A stretch of 64,000 bases of DNA from JBBQYD01 sp942493075 (lineage in GTDB: Bacteria > Verrucomicrobiota > Verrucomicrobiia > Limisphaerales > UBA8199). The position numbers were made by a program, and so were the translations under genes. Where the stretch lies: NCBI GenBank assembly GCA_942493075.1, contig OW818681.1, positions 3,844,001 through 3,908,000 on the forward strand, given 5' to 3'. Shown piece by piece: positions 17,840-27,376 of this stretch. Positions within the stretch are counted from its first letter, which is position 1; each line of letters starts with the position of its first letter. Under the pieces are notes generated by a model, which saw nothing but the letters and a program-made list of their open reading frames with translations, did no database searches and was not told the DNA's origin.

Positions 17840-18721
17840 TCAATAGACAACTTTGTTGAGGGGATACTCGATGATGCCTTCAGCACCAGCAGCCTTCAGT
17901 GCAGGTATGAGTTCCCGAACAACATGTTCGTCAATGATAGTTTCGACAGCCACCCAGCCTTCCAAGCTCAGGCTGGAGATCGTAGGATTCCGCAAAGCCG
18001 GCAGCGTCTTGAGCAGGTGGTCCAGGTTCTTCCTGGCAATGTTCATCTTCAAACCCACTTTGGCTTCGGCTTCCAGGGCACCCCGGAGCAGCATCGCCAT
18101 GGTCTCGATCTTCTTCCGCTTCCAACTGTCCTGCCAGACCTTGTTGTTAGCAATAAGCCGGGGGGTTGAGACCATGAGCGTATCGACGATCCGCAATTTG
18201 TTGGCGCGAAGCGATGATCCCGTCTCTGTGATCTCTACGATGGCATCGACCAGTTCGTGGGCCTTGACCTCGGTAGCACCCCAGGAAAACTCGACATCGG
18301 CTTTGACCTTGTTCTTCTTGAGATACCGCTGGGTAATCTTAACGACTTCAGTGGCAATCCGTTTGCCAGCGAGATCCTTCGCCGATTTGATCGGGGAATC
18401 CTCAGGCACCGCCAACACCCAGCGAGCAGGCTGGCGGGTCGCCTTGCTGAACAGAAATTCGCCTACCTCGTGAACCTTGGAGCCATTCTCCTGAATCCAA
18501 TCGTAACCCGTGATCCCGCAGTCCAGGTACCCATGCTCGACGTAGCGGCTGATCTCTTGAGCGCGGATCAGCCGGATTTCCATTTCCGGATCATCGACAT
18601 AGGGGACATACGAACGGCTGCTGACAGTCACGTTATAGCCCGCTTTAGCCATCTTCTCGATCGTGGCATCCTGCAGACTGCCCTTTGGCAAGCCGAACCT
18701 AAGCACCTGTTTTTCTTTCAT
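17840..18721 (-). CDS. hisG: ATP phosphoribosyltransferase, long form
   Basis: A 293-residue enzyme for the first, feedback-regulated step of histidine biosynthesis (ATP + PRPP). RFGLPKGSLQDATIEKMAKA starts the catalytic domain, GITGYDWIQENG and VEITETGSSLRANKLRI are typical, and a C-terminal ACT-like HisG_C domain (SLEGWVAVETIIDEH) makes it the HisZ-independent long form. MKEKQVLRFG was chosen as the start; an ATG 11 codons upstream adds an unconserved leader. It is divergent from purN. Confidence 0.93.
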   Translation of the reverse strand: MKEKQVLRFGLPKGSLQDATIEKMAKAGYNVTVSSRSYVPYVDDPEMEIRLIRAQEISRYVEHGYLDCGITGYDWIQENGSKVHEVGEFLFSKATRQPARWVLAVPEDSPIKSAKDLAGKRIATEVVKITQRYLKKNKVKADVEFSWGATEVKAHELVDAIVEITETGSSLRANKLRIVDTLMVSTPRLIANNKVWQDSWKRKKIETMAMLLRGALEAEAKVGLKMNIARKNLDHLLKTLPALRNPTISSLSLEGWVAVETIIDEHVVRELIPALKAAGAEGIIEYPLNKVVY

Positions 18722-18870
18722 GTTAATTGTGGCGATCACCCGGTCCCGGCGCACCCTGCGCCTGGACCGTTCACGCGGTCCGTCTTTGTGCCATTAAAGA
18801 AGCCTCAAAGCCATTCTTTTTTAGCTTTGGCTTGCCTTGGCAGCCCACGCCCAGCTATTCACAGGCGGCT

Positions 18871-19494
18871 ATGGCAGGTTCACAACAATTTCGACTCGGG
18901 GTGCTCGGGTCCGGGCAAGGCTCAAATTTCGTCGCTATCGCGGAAGCTTGCGCAGCCGGAACCATTCCGGCGCAGGTGACACTGGTCATCAGCGACGTAC
19001 CAACGGCGGGCATCCTGCAGCGCGCCAGCGAACGAGGCATCACTTCCCGCTTCATATCTCCTGGCAAGTATCGCACACGGCTCGAAGAAGAGACCGAGCA
19101 GCAGTACATCGACGCTCTGCGCGAAGCACGGGTGGACCTCATCGTTCTGGCTGGGTTTATGCGGGTGCTCAAAGACGGATTCCTCAACGCCTTCGCCGGC
19201 AGGATCGTCAATATCCACCCTTCCCTGCTGCCGTCGTTCCCGGGTTTGGCGGCATGGAAACAGGCGCTCGATCATGGAGTCAAAGTGACGGGCTGCACAG
19301 TCCATTATGTCGATGCGGGAGTCGATTCCGGCCCTATCATCGGCCAGCAATCTGTGCCGGTGCTTGATTCAGATACTGCGGAAAGCCTGCATCAACGCAT
19401 CCACGCGGCGGAGCACCAGCTCTATCCTGAGTGCGTAGCAGCCGTGGCGCGCGGCGCCATTCGCATAGAAGGCCGCCGTGTCCTGCGTGCTTGA
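18871..19494 (+). CDS. purN: Phosphoribosylglycinamide formyltransferase
   Basis: A 207-residue folate-dependent enzyme of purine synthesis that transfers formyl from 10-formyltetrahydrofolate to GAR. LGVLGSGQGSNFVAI is the phosphate-binding start, VLAGFMRVL the folate site, and NIHPSLLPSFPG plus HYVDAGVDSGPII carry the catalytic Asn, His and Asp. The ATG before AGSQQFRLG matches family length; the frame runs 48 codons further upstream into the hisG promoter region. Confidence 0.93.
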   Translation: MAGSQQFRLGVLGSGQGSNFVAIAEACAAGTIPAQVTLVISDVPTAGILQRASERGITSRFISPGKYRTRLEEETEQQYIDALREARVDLIVLAGFMRVLKDGFLNAFAGRIVNIHPSLLPSFPGLAAWKQALDHGVKVTGCTVHYVDAGVDSGPIIGQQSVPVLDSDTAESLHQRIHAAEHQLYPECVAAVARGAIRIEGRRVLRA

Positions 19495-19514
19495 GTGGGC
19501 GGCAAGCCGAAAAG

Positions 19515-19530
19515 CAGTACTGATCTAAAG
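19515..19530 (+). repeat. Solo end fragment of dispersed repeat R1
   Basis: The 16-mer CAGTACTGATCTAAAG is identical to the right-hand end of the R1 copies at 26591-26855 and 29031-29296. The rest of R1 is absent here. Confidence 0.6.
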
Positions 19531-19707
19531 CATCACTGCGCCTCCTCTCATAACTTCAACTCCTTACCACCAGCACGATCTAGATGGCTCACGGGAGTTT
19601 TGTTGCTGTCCTCGGCGCCTCCGAATTACGCATCCCGCATTACGGATTATGGCCCTGCTTTGATCTCAGTCCGTCCGTGTCCTCCCGGTCGCTGGTGGCC
19701 GCACCGG

Positions 19708-20211
19708 GTGTGGTTAAAAGTGGGTGAGGGAATGCTGAGTTCTGTCCGGTGTCGGACAGGTAACCGAGTTCGTCCGCTTCGAAGCCCCTGAAAAGGGGCG
19801 ACCGCGAATAGCCCGGCACGGGAGTGCTGGGTAGTGCGCCCTATAGATCAATCAAGTCCCGACAGGGACGACCGATTCGGCGTCATTCCGACCGGAAACA
19901 ACAACCGCCACGCCGTTGGCTCTCTGGCATGCCCTACATGGGCTTATACTCGAAGCAAGTTTTGCGGAGGAGTCTGGGGTATTGTTGCACGGACAGAACA
20001 TCCCTTTCAAAAACCGCTATCCCCGGGAGCAATGGGAGGGTCGGCCGCCCATTCGGGGCTTCGATAATCGCTTCAATCACCATACCCGGCACTTCCGTGC
20101 CGGGCTAGCTGCGAACGCCCACTTCGGGGCTACATTGTTGCGCGTGCGTCGGGCAAAAGTCCGATCGCTCGCCTTAAAGGAGCCGTAAGCCTCACCCACT
20201 TATAATCACAC
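19708..20211. repeat. Repeat R3, copy 1: 504-bp non-coding element with terminal inverted repeats
   Basis: The left end GTGTGGTTAAAAGTGGGTGA is matched in inverted form at the right end (TCACCCACTTATAATCACAC at 20192-20211), giving about 22-base terminal inverted repeats. The interior contains REP-like dyads built on CCCGGCAC/GTGCCGGG and short GC-rich hairpins, and no credible gene. A related 377-bp copy in opposite orientation lies at 43309-43685. Most of the 0.8-kb purN-transporter gap is this element. A MITE-like mobile origin is inferred from the ends. Confidence 0.7.
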
Positions 20212-20282
20212 CAGGCCGCACCGCAAGGTGCCCTTAATTCTTTTCTCGATCTTCGCGCTAGCTTATGTTGGGCGAAAATTTC

Positions 20283-21842
20283 ATGACGCCTGCAGACGAA
20301 ACAACAAATGCTTCGCAGCCAGCCAAACGGACGTTCGGCCGGACCTTCTGGACGCTGAACGTGATTGAGATGTGGGAACGCCTGGCGTTCTACAACCTGC
20401 GTGTGATGGCTCCCATCTACATCATGCAGGCCGACAACCCGGGCGGGCTGCATCTGACGGCTGAAAACAAGGGTGTCATTTACGCCTGGTGGGCCATTTT
20501 TCAATCACTCTTGCCAATCGTCACTGGAGGATTGGCGGATCGCTACGGATACAAGCGCACGCTGGGATTTGCTGTCAGCTTGATGATGGTCGGTTACATC
20601 ATGATCGCGTTCATGCGCGACCTGAGCTTCATCAGCAATTATTGGGCATTCTTTCTCGCTATTCTTACCCTGGCAACGGGCACGGCGTTTTTTAAGCCCA
20701 GCATTCAGGGCTCCCTGGCGCATAATCTGACAAAAGAAACCTCGTCTATTGGCTGGGGAGTCTTTTACTGGATCGTCAACGTTGGCGCGTTCGTTGGGCA
20801 TTTCCTGCCTTCACTTTTCCTGCTCAACGGCTGGTTCGGTGCCGATGTGAATTCCGCGGCCGCCTGGCGCAATCTGTTTTTAGCGTCGGCGTTCTTCACG
20901 TCATTTAACCTGCTGCTTCTCTTCACTCTCAAGGACGTTCCGAGCGGGGCGTCCAAGACGGAGTCCATGGGCAGCGTGCTTTCCAGAACGTTCACGAATA
21001 TCCTGGAGCCGCGCCTGCTCAGCTTCATGATTATCATGTCTTGCTTCTGGCTCATGATGTACCAACTCTGGGATCTTCAACCGAACTTCATCTCAGACTG
21101 GGTGGATAGCCGTCCGGCCGCCCAATCGCTGCACTGGCTGCCGGAGGGACTCCGCCACATGCTCGTCGAAGAAACCAACCGCGGGCCCCTGATCCCGCAA
21201 CAAGTCATCCTGAGTTTTAACTCCCTGTTTATCATCATTGGGGTTGTTGGAATGGCCTGGTTAACGCGCAAAATGAGAACATTGGAGGCGATGTTCATTG
21301 GGATGATTATGGCCACGGCAGGAATCCTGGTGGCGGGCTGGACTCAGAATGCCTGGATACTGATCGCAGGTATTTTCTGCTTCTCATTGGGTGAGATGAT
21401 GACGGGTCCGAAGAAAAGCGAGTACCTGGGCTTAATTGCGCCTCCGGGCAAAAAGGGCCTCTACTTGGGCTACGTCAATATCCCGGTGGGGATCGGAGTC
21501 TTTCTCGGATCATGGATCGCCGGGATTGTTTATGGCAGGTTCGGAGAGAAAGCCGTGTTGGCCTTGCGTTATCTTGCGGAGAAAACCCCCTTCGGCACGG
21601 GCAAAAACTGGGATGGCGAGGTCGGCACTCTGGAGGCGGTCCTTGGCGTAAAGCGGACCGAAGCCATGGCCAAACTGCAGGAGGTTACAGGTCTCGATCC
21701 GATGGCCGCCACCCAGGTGCTCTGGGATACCTACCATCCCCAGTATATCTGGATCCCGTTTGCGTGTGTCGGTGTGCTGGCTGCCATCGCCCTTTGGATT
21801 TTCGGGCGCATGGCGAAGCGCTGGAATGACATGAACGCCTAG
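20283..21842 (+). CDS. POT/PTR-family proton-dependent oligopeptide transporter
   Basis: A 519-residue inner-membrane symporter of the POT (PTR2) branch of the major facilitator superfamily. EMWERLAFYNLRVMAPIYI corresponds to the family's ExxER-like first helix, GGLADRYGYKRTLG is the loop 2-3 motif, and FFKPSIQGSLAHNLT with FYWIVNVGAFVGHFLP matches the PTR signature region. About 12-14 membrane segments are visible. The likely substrates are di- and tripeptides. ATG 20283 was preferred over an in-frame ATG at 20265; neither has a strong ribosome-binding site. Confidence 0.88.
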   Translation: MTPADETTNASQPAKRTFGRTFWTLNVIEMWERLAFYNLRVMAPIYIMQADNPGGLHLTAENKGVIYAWWAIFQSLLPIVTGGLADRYGYKRTLGFAVSLMMVGYIMIAFMRDLSFISNYWAFFLAILTLATGTAFFKPSIQGSLAHNLTKETSSIGWGVFYWIVNVGAFVGHFLPSLFLLNGWFGADVNSAAAWRNLFLASAFFTSFNLLLLFTLKDVPSGASKTESMGSVLSRTFTNILEPRLLSFMIIMSCFWLMMYQLWDLQPNFISDWVDSRPAAQSLHWLPEGLRHMLVEETNRGPLIPQQVILSFNSLFIIIGVVGMAWLTRKMRTLEAMFIGMIMATAGILVAGWTQNAWILIAGIFCFSLGEMMTGPKKSEYLGLIAPPGKKGLYLGYVNIPVGIGVFLGSWIAGIVYGRFGEKAVLALRYLAEKTPFGTGKNWDGEVGTLEAVLGVKRTEAMAKLQEVTGLDPMAATQVLWDTYHPQYIWIPFACVGVLAAIALWIFGRMAKRWNDMNA

Positions 21843-21874
21843 AAGGAACCCTTTTGGGTCTTCAGCGCCTGCGC

Positions 21875-22759
21875 TTACTTGCCCGCCGGGCTGCTGCGCC
21901 GCGTCCACCAGGTAAAGGTGATGTTCACCTCATCCCCGGTCTTGATGGAGACCCCAGCGAGGGCTGGCGCTGGTGGGGTAATGCCGAAATCGGTCATCTT
22001 CAATCCCACCGCACCGTCAAACTTGAGTTTATCGCCATCCTGGGCGGTAACCGTCACAGGCATCGTAATGCGGTTGGTCTTACCGGCGACTGCCAATTGT
22101 CCGGTGGCGTCATACACGAACGCACCGCCGTCCACGGCTTTCTTAAAGACCAATTCATCCAAAGAAAACGCAAGACGGTTGAATTGATCCACGAGCAGTT
22201 TTCCATACATGATATCGTCCATGGCGGTGCTATAGGGGCGACCGTCGGCGTGGACGCTCGTTAAAGATCGCACAGGCACCATTGCACTTACCCGTGCCGC
22301 GATAGGCTTGGTCAGCGCGTCCGCGGGTGGTGCGCTCGGAAAACCGGCTGGCAGCTCCGCTGATCCACCGATCAACCGGCCCTGCACCTGCCAATCGTGA
22401 ACCGAAGAGGTTCCTTTCATCAGAATAACGTTGGCAGCGCCGCCGAACGCCGCATACCGCACCACCTCGCCTGAACCAGCGGGTGTGGTCGAGCCGGCTG
22501 CGGGCGTTTGAGTTGAAGCGGATGAATCCGTTGAGGAGACGCTCGGTGCGGTCGCCGGAGAAGTATTCTGGGCGCCAGGCTTAACCTGCGGCTCAAACAC
22601 CTCACTCTTCGCCTCCAGCTCCATGATGCGTGCTTCGGCTTCCATCAGGGCCTTGTTCAGGCGAGTTGCGCGCTGATTTGCGAGGTATCCAGTAACAGCC
22701 AAAAAGGCGATCAGAGCGGTGACTGCCAGCACTCCTAGAGCGATTAGAAGACGTTTCAT
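21875..22759 (-). CDS. YceI-like lipid-binding domain protein with N-terminal membrane anchor
   Basis: A 294-residue protein. A transmembrane anchor (residues about 5-27) and a short coiled coil (RLNKALMEAEARIMELEAK) are followed by a low-complexity Ser/Thr/Pro/Ala linker and a YceI-like beta-barrel (about 95-290: KGTSSVHDWQVQGRLIGGSA, MDDIMYGKLLVD). YceI barrels bind polyisoprenoid lipids; here the barrel would sit in the periplasm. It ends 32 bases from the convergent POT gene and stands alone. Confidence 0.75.
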   Translation of the reverse strand: MKRLLIALGVLAVTALIAFLAVTGYLANQRATRLNKALMEAEARIMELEAKSEVFEPQVKPGAQNTSPATAPSVSSTDSSASTQTPAAGSTTPAGSGEVVRYAAFGGAANVILMKGTSSVHDWQVQGRLIGGSAELPAGFPSAPPADALTKPIAARVSAMVPVRSLTSVHADGRPYSTAMDDIMYGKLLVDQFNRLAFSLDELVFKKAVDGGAFVYDATGQLAVAGKTNRITMPVTVTAQDGDKLKFDGAVGLKMTDFGITPPAPALAGVSIKTGDEVNITFTWWTRRSSPAGK

Positions 22760-23184
22760 GTTTTTTCAGTTTGGACGTGAACTTCCCATGAGTATTCACC
22801 TGTAGCCTATGGGTAGCGCAAGCGGAATCACGCGGACCTCCCCGTCAGCGGGAAAAGAACAGCCAAGAATCAATGCTGAATTAGACAACAAAGAAGCCAA
22901 GAAAAGACCTAAAGCCGGTAATCATTAGGCTATTTAGCCTTCAGCCTTTAGCCTTTCCTATCTTCCCCGCCTGGTGCGGAGACCGGGCCTACAACGCTGA
23001 GATCATGGTGTTTTGCTCAGCTACAGACTCCGGAACTTCAGCCTTCAGCCCTTAGCCTTTAGCCTTTCCTATCTTCCCCGCCCGGTGCGGAGACCGGGCC
23101 TATCAACGCTGAGATCATAGTATCGTGCCCGGCTACAGCGCATCTCTGACACGCATAGCGTCTGCCATGAGCAACCAGCCCCGG
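22760..23184. other. Intergenic region dominated by repeat R2
   Basis: A 425-base gap upstream of the YceI-like gene. Apart from the two R2 copies annotated separately, it contains runs such as CAGCCTTTAGCC that recur around other R2 copies. The YceI-like promoter should lie between 22760 and about 22900. Confidence 0.5.
22962..23165 (+). repeat. Repeat R2, two tandem copies
   Basis: Two successive units begin with TTCCCCGCC(T/C)GGTGCGG at about 22964 and 23075 and contain GGTGCGGAGACCGGGCCTA and CGCTGAGATCAT. The first runs into GCTCAGCTACAGACTCCGG, the second into TCGTGCCCGGCTACAGCGCA. Further copies occur at 26932, 29315 and 29832. The core can fold as a short GC hairpin. Confidence 0.7.
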
Positions 23185-24312
23185 TCATGACCAGCGGAAG
23201 CACTTGGCAGCTAAGCCGGTCGCTAAAAGCCCGAAACCGGAAAGCACTGCCAGTTCGAGACGAACATCTGCCAGGGTTCCCCCAAAGCTGATCAGGTTAT
23301 GGAGGGCGTCCATTGCCCAGCCGGTTGGGAAGCAATGCGCCAGCGTCCTCATGAAGTCCGGGCCGATCTCCAAAGGCCACCAGCAGCCTCCCAGCGCGGC
23401 CATCCCAAGGGCACTCAACAGACAAACCGCTGTCACCTTATCCTCGGCAACCATAAGAGAGCCGGCCAGAATTCCGAATGAACCCGCCACCCACGAACAG
23501 ATCAGCAAAACCACCAGAACCGCGAAGGGCGAAGGCAACAAGACTCCAAATAAAAAATGACCTGCAAGCAGCAGAGCGACCGTTTGCACCAGGCCTAGCA
23601 GGATTAATCCCATCGCCTTTCCCGCGACGGTTTGAGCCCGTGTGGCCGAATTGAGAGCCAAGCGGCGTATGATGCCACACTGCCGCTCGCGCGCCAGGGA
23701 GACTCCCCCAAAAAGCATCAAGTTAAGCATGGTGTACATCACGAGGTTTCCAGGGAGTGAAAACGCAAAACCTGCGGGTGATGGCTGGCGTCCGGCGAAG
23801 CTTGCCTTTAATTCCACCAAGGGCTTTGCTGCGCCCGCCGCTGCCAACATAGGCTCATTCAACTGGCCTCCGTTGGCAGAAGCCACCTCCAGCAACCGGG
23901 AATTCAGCACAATCAGAGAACGCAACAGTCTCATTTCCACGATAGCGCCTTCTGCCGTGGCTTGAGCCTGTTTCTGCAGGTACTGCACTTTGGCTTGCTG
24001 CCCATTCAACACACGCGTGGTGAAGTCCGGAGGGATGACGATGCGCCGCTGGGCTTCATCACGGGCTTCTTCGGGCAATAACCGGAGGCCCTGCGAACCC
24101 AATTCATCCAACAACACACGCGACAAGAAGTTCGTATCGTGATTCTCAATGAGAACGCTCGGACGTGCATTTTCGGGATCTTTCCCCTTCTTGAAAGCGT
24201 AACCCATGAATCCGATAAAAATCAGGGGAACCAGCAGCAACCAGACCCATGATGACTTTGCTCTGAGGAAGAGCCGCAGGTCATGCGCTGCAATAAGCCA
24301 GGCTGTTCTCAT
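23185..24312 (-). CDS. ABC-2 type transporter permease (exporter), second subunit
   Basis: A 375-residue membrane subunit of an ABC-2 exporter. After the first membrane segment (WVWLLLVPLIFIGFMGYAF) comes a periplasmic domain of about 150 residues, then five membrane segments near the C-terminus (including SLARERQCGIIRRLALNSAT, the conserved ABC-2 loop). Its ATG overlaps the stop of the preceding permease gene (ATGA, 24309-24312). The frame stays open upstream inside that gene, but MRTAWLIAAHDLRLF is the natural start. It should form a heterodimer with the upstream permease. Confidence 0.87.
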   Translation of the reverse strand: MRTAWLIAAHDLRLFLRAKSSWVWLLLVPLIFIGFMGYAFKKGKDPENARPSVLIENHDTNFLSRVLLDELGSQGLRLLPEEARDEAQRRIVIPPDFTTRVLNGQQAKVQYLQKQAQATAEGAIVEMRLLRSLIVLNSRLLEVASANGGQLNEPMLAAAGAAKPLVELKASFAGRQPSPAGFAFSLPGNLVMYTMLNLMLFGGVSLARERQCGIIRRLALNSATRAQTVAGKAMGLILLGLVQTVALLLAGHFLFGVLLPSPFAVLVVLLICSWVAGSFGILAGSLMVAEDKVTAVCLLSALGMAALGGCWWPLEIGPDFMRTLAHCFPTGWAMDALHNLISFGGTLADVRLELAVLSGFGLLATGLAAKCFRWS

Positions 24313-25598
24313 GCCCGGCTCCTCCTTAAACGCCATTGGAGCAACACGGCTGAGAGCAGCATCAGCACACCACCAAGCAAAGCCATTTTGAGAGAAGCCG
24401 CTTGCCACTGAACACTGCCAGAGCCGAACGATGACGCCCTGACGGCGTCCGCATACCAATAGTTTGGAAGGTGCTCGGTCAGTGCTCCTCGAAGAAAGGC
24501 GGGAAGTTGATCGGGCGGAAAGGCCGACCCACCGGCCAGGCCGACAAACATTCCGAGAATATTTCCAAGAGCGGCCGATTCGCGCCGAAATCCGAGGATG
24601 GGCGGCAGCAGAGACATCAAGCCTGCTGCAAACGCACAGTAGGAAACGGTCAAAAAGACAAGCGGGATGGGATTGCCCCAGTGGATCGCGAAGATCATCC
24701 CGCCGAGCCCGAGAAGCATCGCTGAGCACAGCAGCAGGAATATGAGGTTAAACAACATCTTTGCAGCTACCAATGTGTAAAGCCGCTGATGCAAAGACCC
24801 AAAGCGCTCGATGGTATGCTGGGCGAATTCGCGTTGAATATCCCGGCTGGAACTCTCGGCAATAAACAGCAGAAACATAGCCGCCATTCCAGGGAGCATG
24901 TACCCGAAAATATTCGGGCGCTGCCTCACAGTCCCCTTTGACCCTGGTGCCCCCGAAGCTCCCGGAGTTGAAATGGGAGAAGCCTGGCCCGCAGTGTAAG
25001 AAACCCGCGGCGGCGCCAGGAAATCGCGGCTCGCGCTTATCCGATCCCCGATGCGACGGACTAATTGGCTGGCCACCTTGTAATCTGTTTCTCCACTGAA
25101 CAGCCTTTGGATTTCTGGCAAGTCGTCACCAAAGTTTCGTTTAATCCCATCGAGTCCCGCCACCAACGCAGCAGTGAGTTCTTCGATCAACGCCGGATAA
25201 ATGGATTCGGCAGGGTTTTTGATCAGCTCCAGAAAAACGGTATTTGTGCCGGACAGATAGTCTCGGGTAAACCCGGCGGGGATCACCAGCATCGCTGACA
25301 CCTTCTTTCTATTGAGTAGAACAAGACCCTGATCTCGCGCTACAAAATGGAGCTCCAGGGATTCCCCTGCCCGTCCTTGGTTTGCGGCCCCCCGCAACAT
25401 TTTTGTCAGGGCTGTTTCATCCTCATCGACCAAAGCGAGACGCACCTTTCCCAAAGCGGTCTGACTGGAGCGCGGGCTGAACACCAGACCGGGCAAAGCG
25501 GTGATCAAGAGGGGCAGTGCCAGGAACACAAGCCAGCCCACTGGGTTGCGCCAGGCACGCCGCAGATCCTTCATTAAAAGCACCCAAAGGAGAGTCAT
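24309..25598 (-). CDS. ABC-2 type transporter permease (exporter), first subunit
   Basis: A 429-residue ABC-2 permease. One membrane segment near residues 20-40 (GWLVFLALPLLITALPGLVF), a large extracytoplasmic domain (about 45-260), then five or six membrane segments with the loop motif EFAQHTIERFGSLHQRLYTL. It is coupled by ATGA overlaps to both neighbours (25595-25598 and 24309-24312). Such transporters export drugs, lipids or small peptides; the substrate cannot be inferred. Confidence 0.87.
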   Translation of the reverse strand: MTLLWVLLMKDLRRAWRNPVGWLVFLALPLLITALPGLVFSPRSSQTALGKVRLALVDEDETALTKMLRGAANQGRAGESLELHFVARDQGLVLLNRKKVSAMLVIPAGFTRDYLSGTNTVFLELIKNPAESIYPALIEELTAALVAGLDGIKRNFGDDLPEIQRLFSGETDYKVASQLVRRIGDRISASRDFLAPPRVSYTAGQASPISTPGASGAPGSKGTVRQRPNIFGYMLPGMAAMFLLFIAESSSRDIQREFAQHTIERFGSLHQRLYTLVAAKMLFNLIFLLLCSAMLLGLGGMIFAIHWGNPIPLVFLTVSYCAFAAGLMSLLPPILGFRRESAALGNILGMFVGLAGGSAFPPDQLPAFLRGALTEHLPNYWYADAVRASSFGSGSVQWQAASLKMALLGGVLMLLSAVLLQWRLRRSRA

Positions 25599-26527
25599 TC
25601 GCGCAATTGCCTCCCTGTAAGCTGCAGGAATAGATCGTTCAAGTTGGGCCGCTTCATCGTCACGTTGCTGACCTTGACTGGCAGGTTGAGAAGGGTTCTC
25701 AGACTCTCACCTGGATCCTGAGAGCCTGACGCAGCCACCAATAGCTGGGATGCCGAGTGCTGGAGAACTCGGAATCGCCCCAGAAAACCGGTCCAATCGG
25801 TGGGATTGGCCCCCTCAAAACTGCCTTCGACAGCGAATACATTGTCGCCACCGGCTTTCTGCTGCAGTTCACTCAGCGTGCCTTCGACAAGTATCCTGCC
25901 GTGGTCCAGGATACCAATCCGATGGCACAGAGCTTCCGCTTCCTCAAGATAATGGGTTGTATAAAGCACGGCAGTACCTTCCTGGCAGAGGCGGCGGACA
26001 TATTCCAGAATGGCCGCCCTTGCTTGCGGATCGATCCCGGCTGTGGGCTCGTCCAGCAGAAGTAATTTCGGACGGTGCATCAAGCCGGCCCCAAGGTTGA
26101 TCCGGCGCTTCATTCCGCCAGAGTATTTCCGCACGGCATCGCCTGCCCGCTCGCTCAAAGACAAGGTCTCCAGCAACTCGGTGGCACGCGCACGCGCATC
26201 CCGGCTCGAAAGCCCTGCTATGCGGCCCCAGAATTCGAGGTTTTCGCGCCCGGAAAGCTCTTCGTAAAGCGCAATCTCCTGGGGAACCACTCCCATCACC
26301 CGTTTTGCGCCCTGCGGATCAGCCGAGTAAGCCTTTTCGTTTACCCAAACGATGCCACTGTCGTGCGCGAGCAAACCGGCAATCATGGATATCGTCGTAG
26401 TCTTCCCGGCGCCATTAGGTCCGAGCAAGCCATAGACTTCACCGCTGTTTACCGAAAACGAGACTTGGTCAACCGCGCGGGTCTCGCCAAAAGCCTTGGA
26501 CAAGCGCTCGACCTTTAAGAAGGGCAT
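25595..26527 (-). CDS. ABC transporter ATP-binding protein (exporter)
   Basis: A 310-residue ATPase of the ABC-2 exporter class (CcmA/NatA-like). Walker A is GLLGPNGAGKTTT, the signature is KYSGGMKRRINLG, and Walker B is PKLLLLDEPTAGID; the C-terminal about 90 residues form the extra domain of drug-exporter ATPases. MPFLKVERLSKAFG is the clear start. The frame remains open for another 311 codons through repeat DNA upstream, but that extension has no protein character. The gene begins the three-gene exporter operon. Confidence 0.93.
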   Translation of the reverse strand: MPFLKVERLSKAFGETRAVDQVSFSVNSGEVYGLLGPNGAGKTTTISMIAGLLAHDSGIVWVNEKAYSADPQGAKRVMGVVPQEIALYEELSGRENLEFWGRIAGLSSRDARARATELLETLSLSERAGDAVRKYSGGMKRRINLGAGLMHRPKLLLLDEPTAGIDPQARAAILEYVRRLCQEGTAVLYTTHYLEEAEALCHRIGILDHGRILVEGTLSELQQKAGGDNVFAVEGSFEGANPTDWTGFLGRFRVLQHSASQLLVAASGSQDPGESLRTLLNLPVKVSNVTMKRPNLNDLFLQLTGRQLRE

Positions 26528-26590
26528 GCGGCGGAGAATAGGAGCCACCTGATACTGTGGCAACGAATATTCGAAGATAGGGACGGGCGA

Positions 26591-26855
26591 GACGCGTAGC
26601 GCGTTCCTATGGCAAATCGCGTGTGGCCACGCGACAAATCCTGATTTAAACTTGTCACGTTTAGAAGATCTTTCAGCCTTGCGGGATCTGCGATTCAAAT
26701 GCAGGCATGCTGTCCAAGCCGAAATCCGTACTGTTTGTAGCCGCCGCCCTTTGATTTCAGCCTGGTTCATCGGGTTGGCGCTCTTCGGCGCCAACCCGAT
26801 GAACCAGGGATAATATTTCTTTCGGATTTTTTCCACCAACAGTACTGATCTAAAG
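26591..26855 (+). repeat. Repeat R1, copy A, with 21-bp hairpin
   Basis: A 265-base unit beginning GACGCGTAGCGCGTTCC and ending CAGTACTGATCTAAAG, highly similar to 29031-29296. Its core is a perfect 21-base inverted repeat, CCTGGTTCATCGGGTTGGCG(C) at 26761-26781 and its complement at 26788-26808, with a 6-base loop. Confidence 0.85.
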
Positions 26856-26931
26856 TGCTGCTGTATCCCGCTGATTTTTTTGGGGTTTTTGGTGCTCTCC
26901 TCCGCGGCCTCCGCGGCTCCGCGTGAACCCT

Positions 26932-27142
26932 TTCCCCGCCCGGTGCGGAGACCGGGCCTACAACACCGAGATCCTAGTATCGTGCTCAGCGACAGCGCAT
27001 CTCTGATACGCACACGCCGCCGGATCGGCATCAGCGCAACCAGAAGGGTTGCCAAATAGTAGCCGGAGCGTCGAAGCGGAGCGAAGACCTCCGGCCAGAT
27101 CAGGATGGAAGCAGCACCCCGGACCCGGGGTGCCAAAATGTT
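26932..27142 (+). repeat. Repeat R2, extended copy
   Basis: Begins with the R2 core (GGTGCGGAGACCGGGCC), continues through GTTGCCAAATAGTAGCCGGA and ends in a GCACCCCGG/CCGGGGTGC hairpin. A collinear copy sits at 29315-29522, each following an R1 copy. Confidence 0.8.
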
Positions 27143-27376
27143 GGTTCCCTTCGCGCCCTGGCTGCTCAATTCGTGTTTGGGGAATCCAAAAAGTTCATCC
27201 CTTGTCCGAAGCCTGCCCTGAAAACCTTGGCCTCTTTGCGTCCTTGCGTGATTACATTCCTGCCGTTTAGGCTCGGCCCCCTCTATTCTCTCGGTCCCCC
27301 TCCTGTTCCATTTTCTGCCTGCCCCTGATCGTCCTGCGTCGCTAGTAATCATAGTGGTCACTCCTACTATAATATC

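Noticed and set aside
19495..20265. Several short plus-strand frames between purN and the POT gene.
   Set aside because: They fall inside the R3 element with its terminal inverted repeats and REP-like dyads, and lack protein features.
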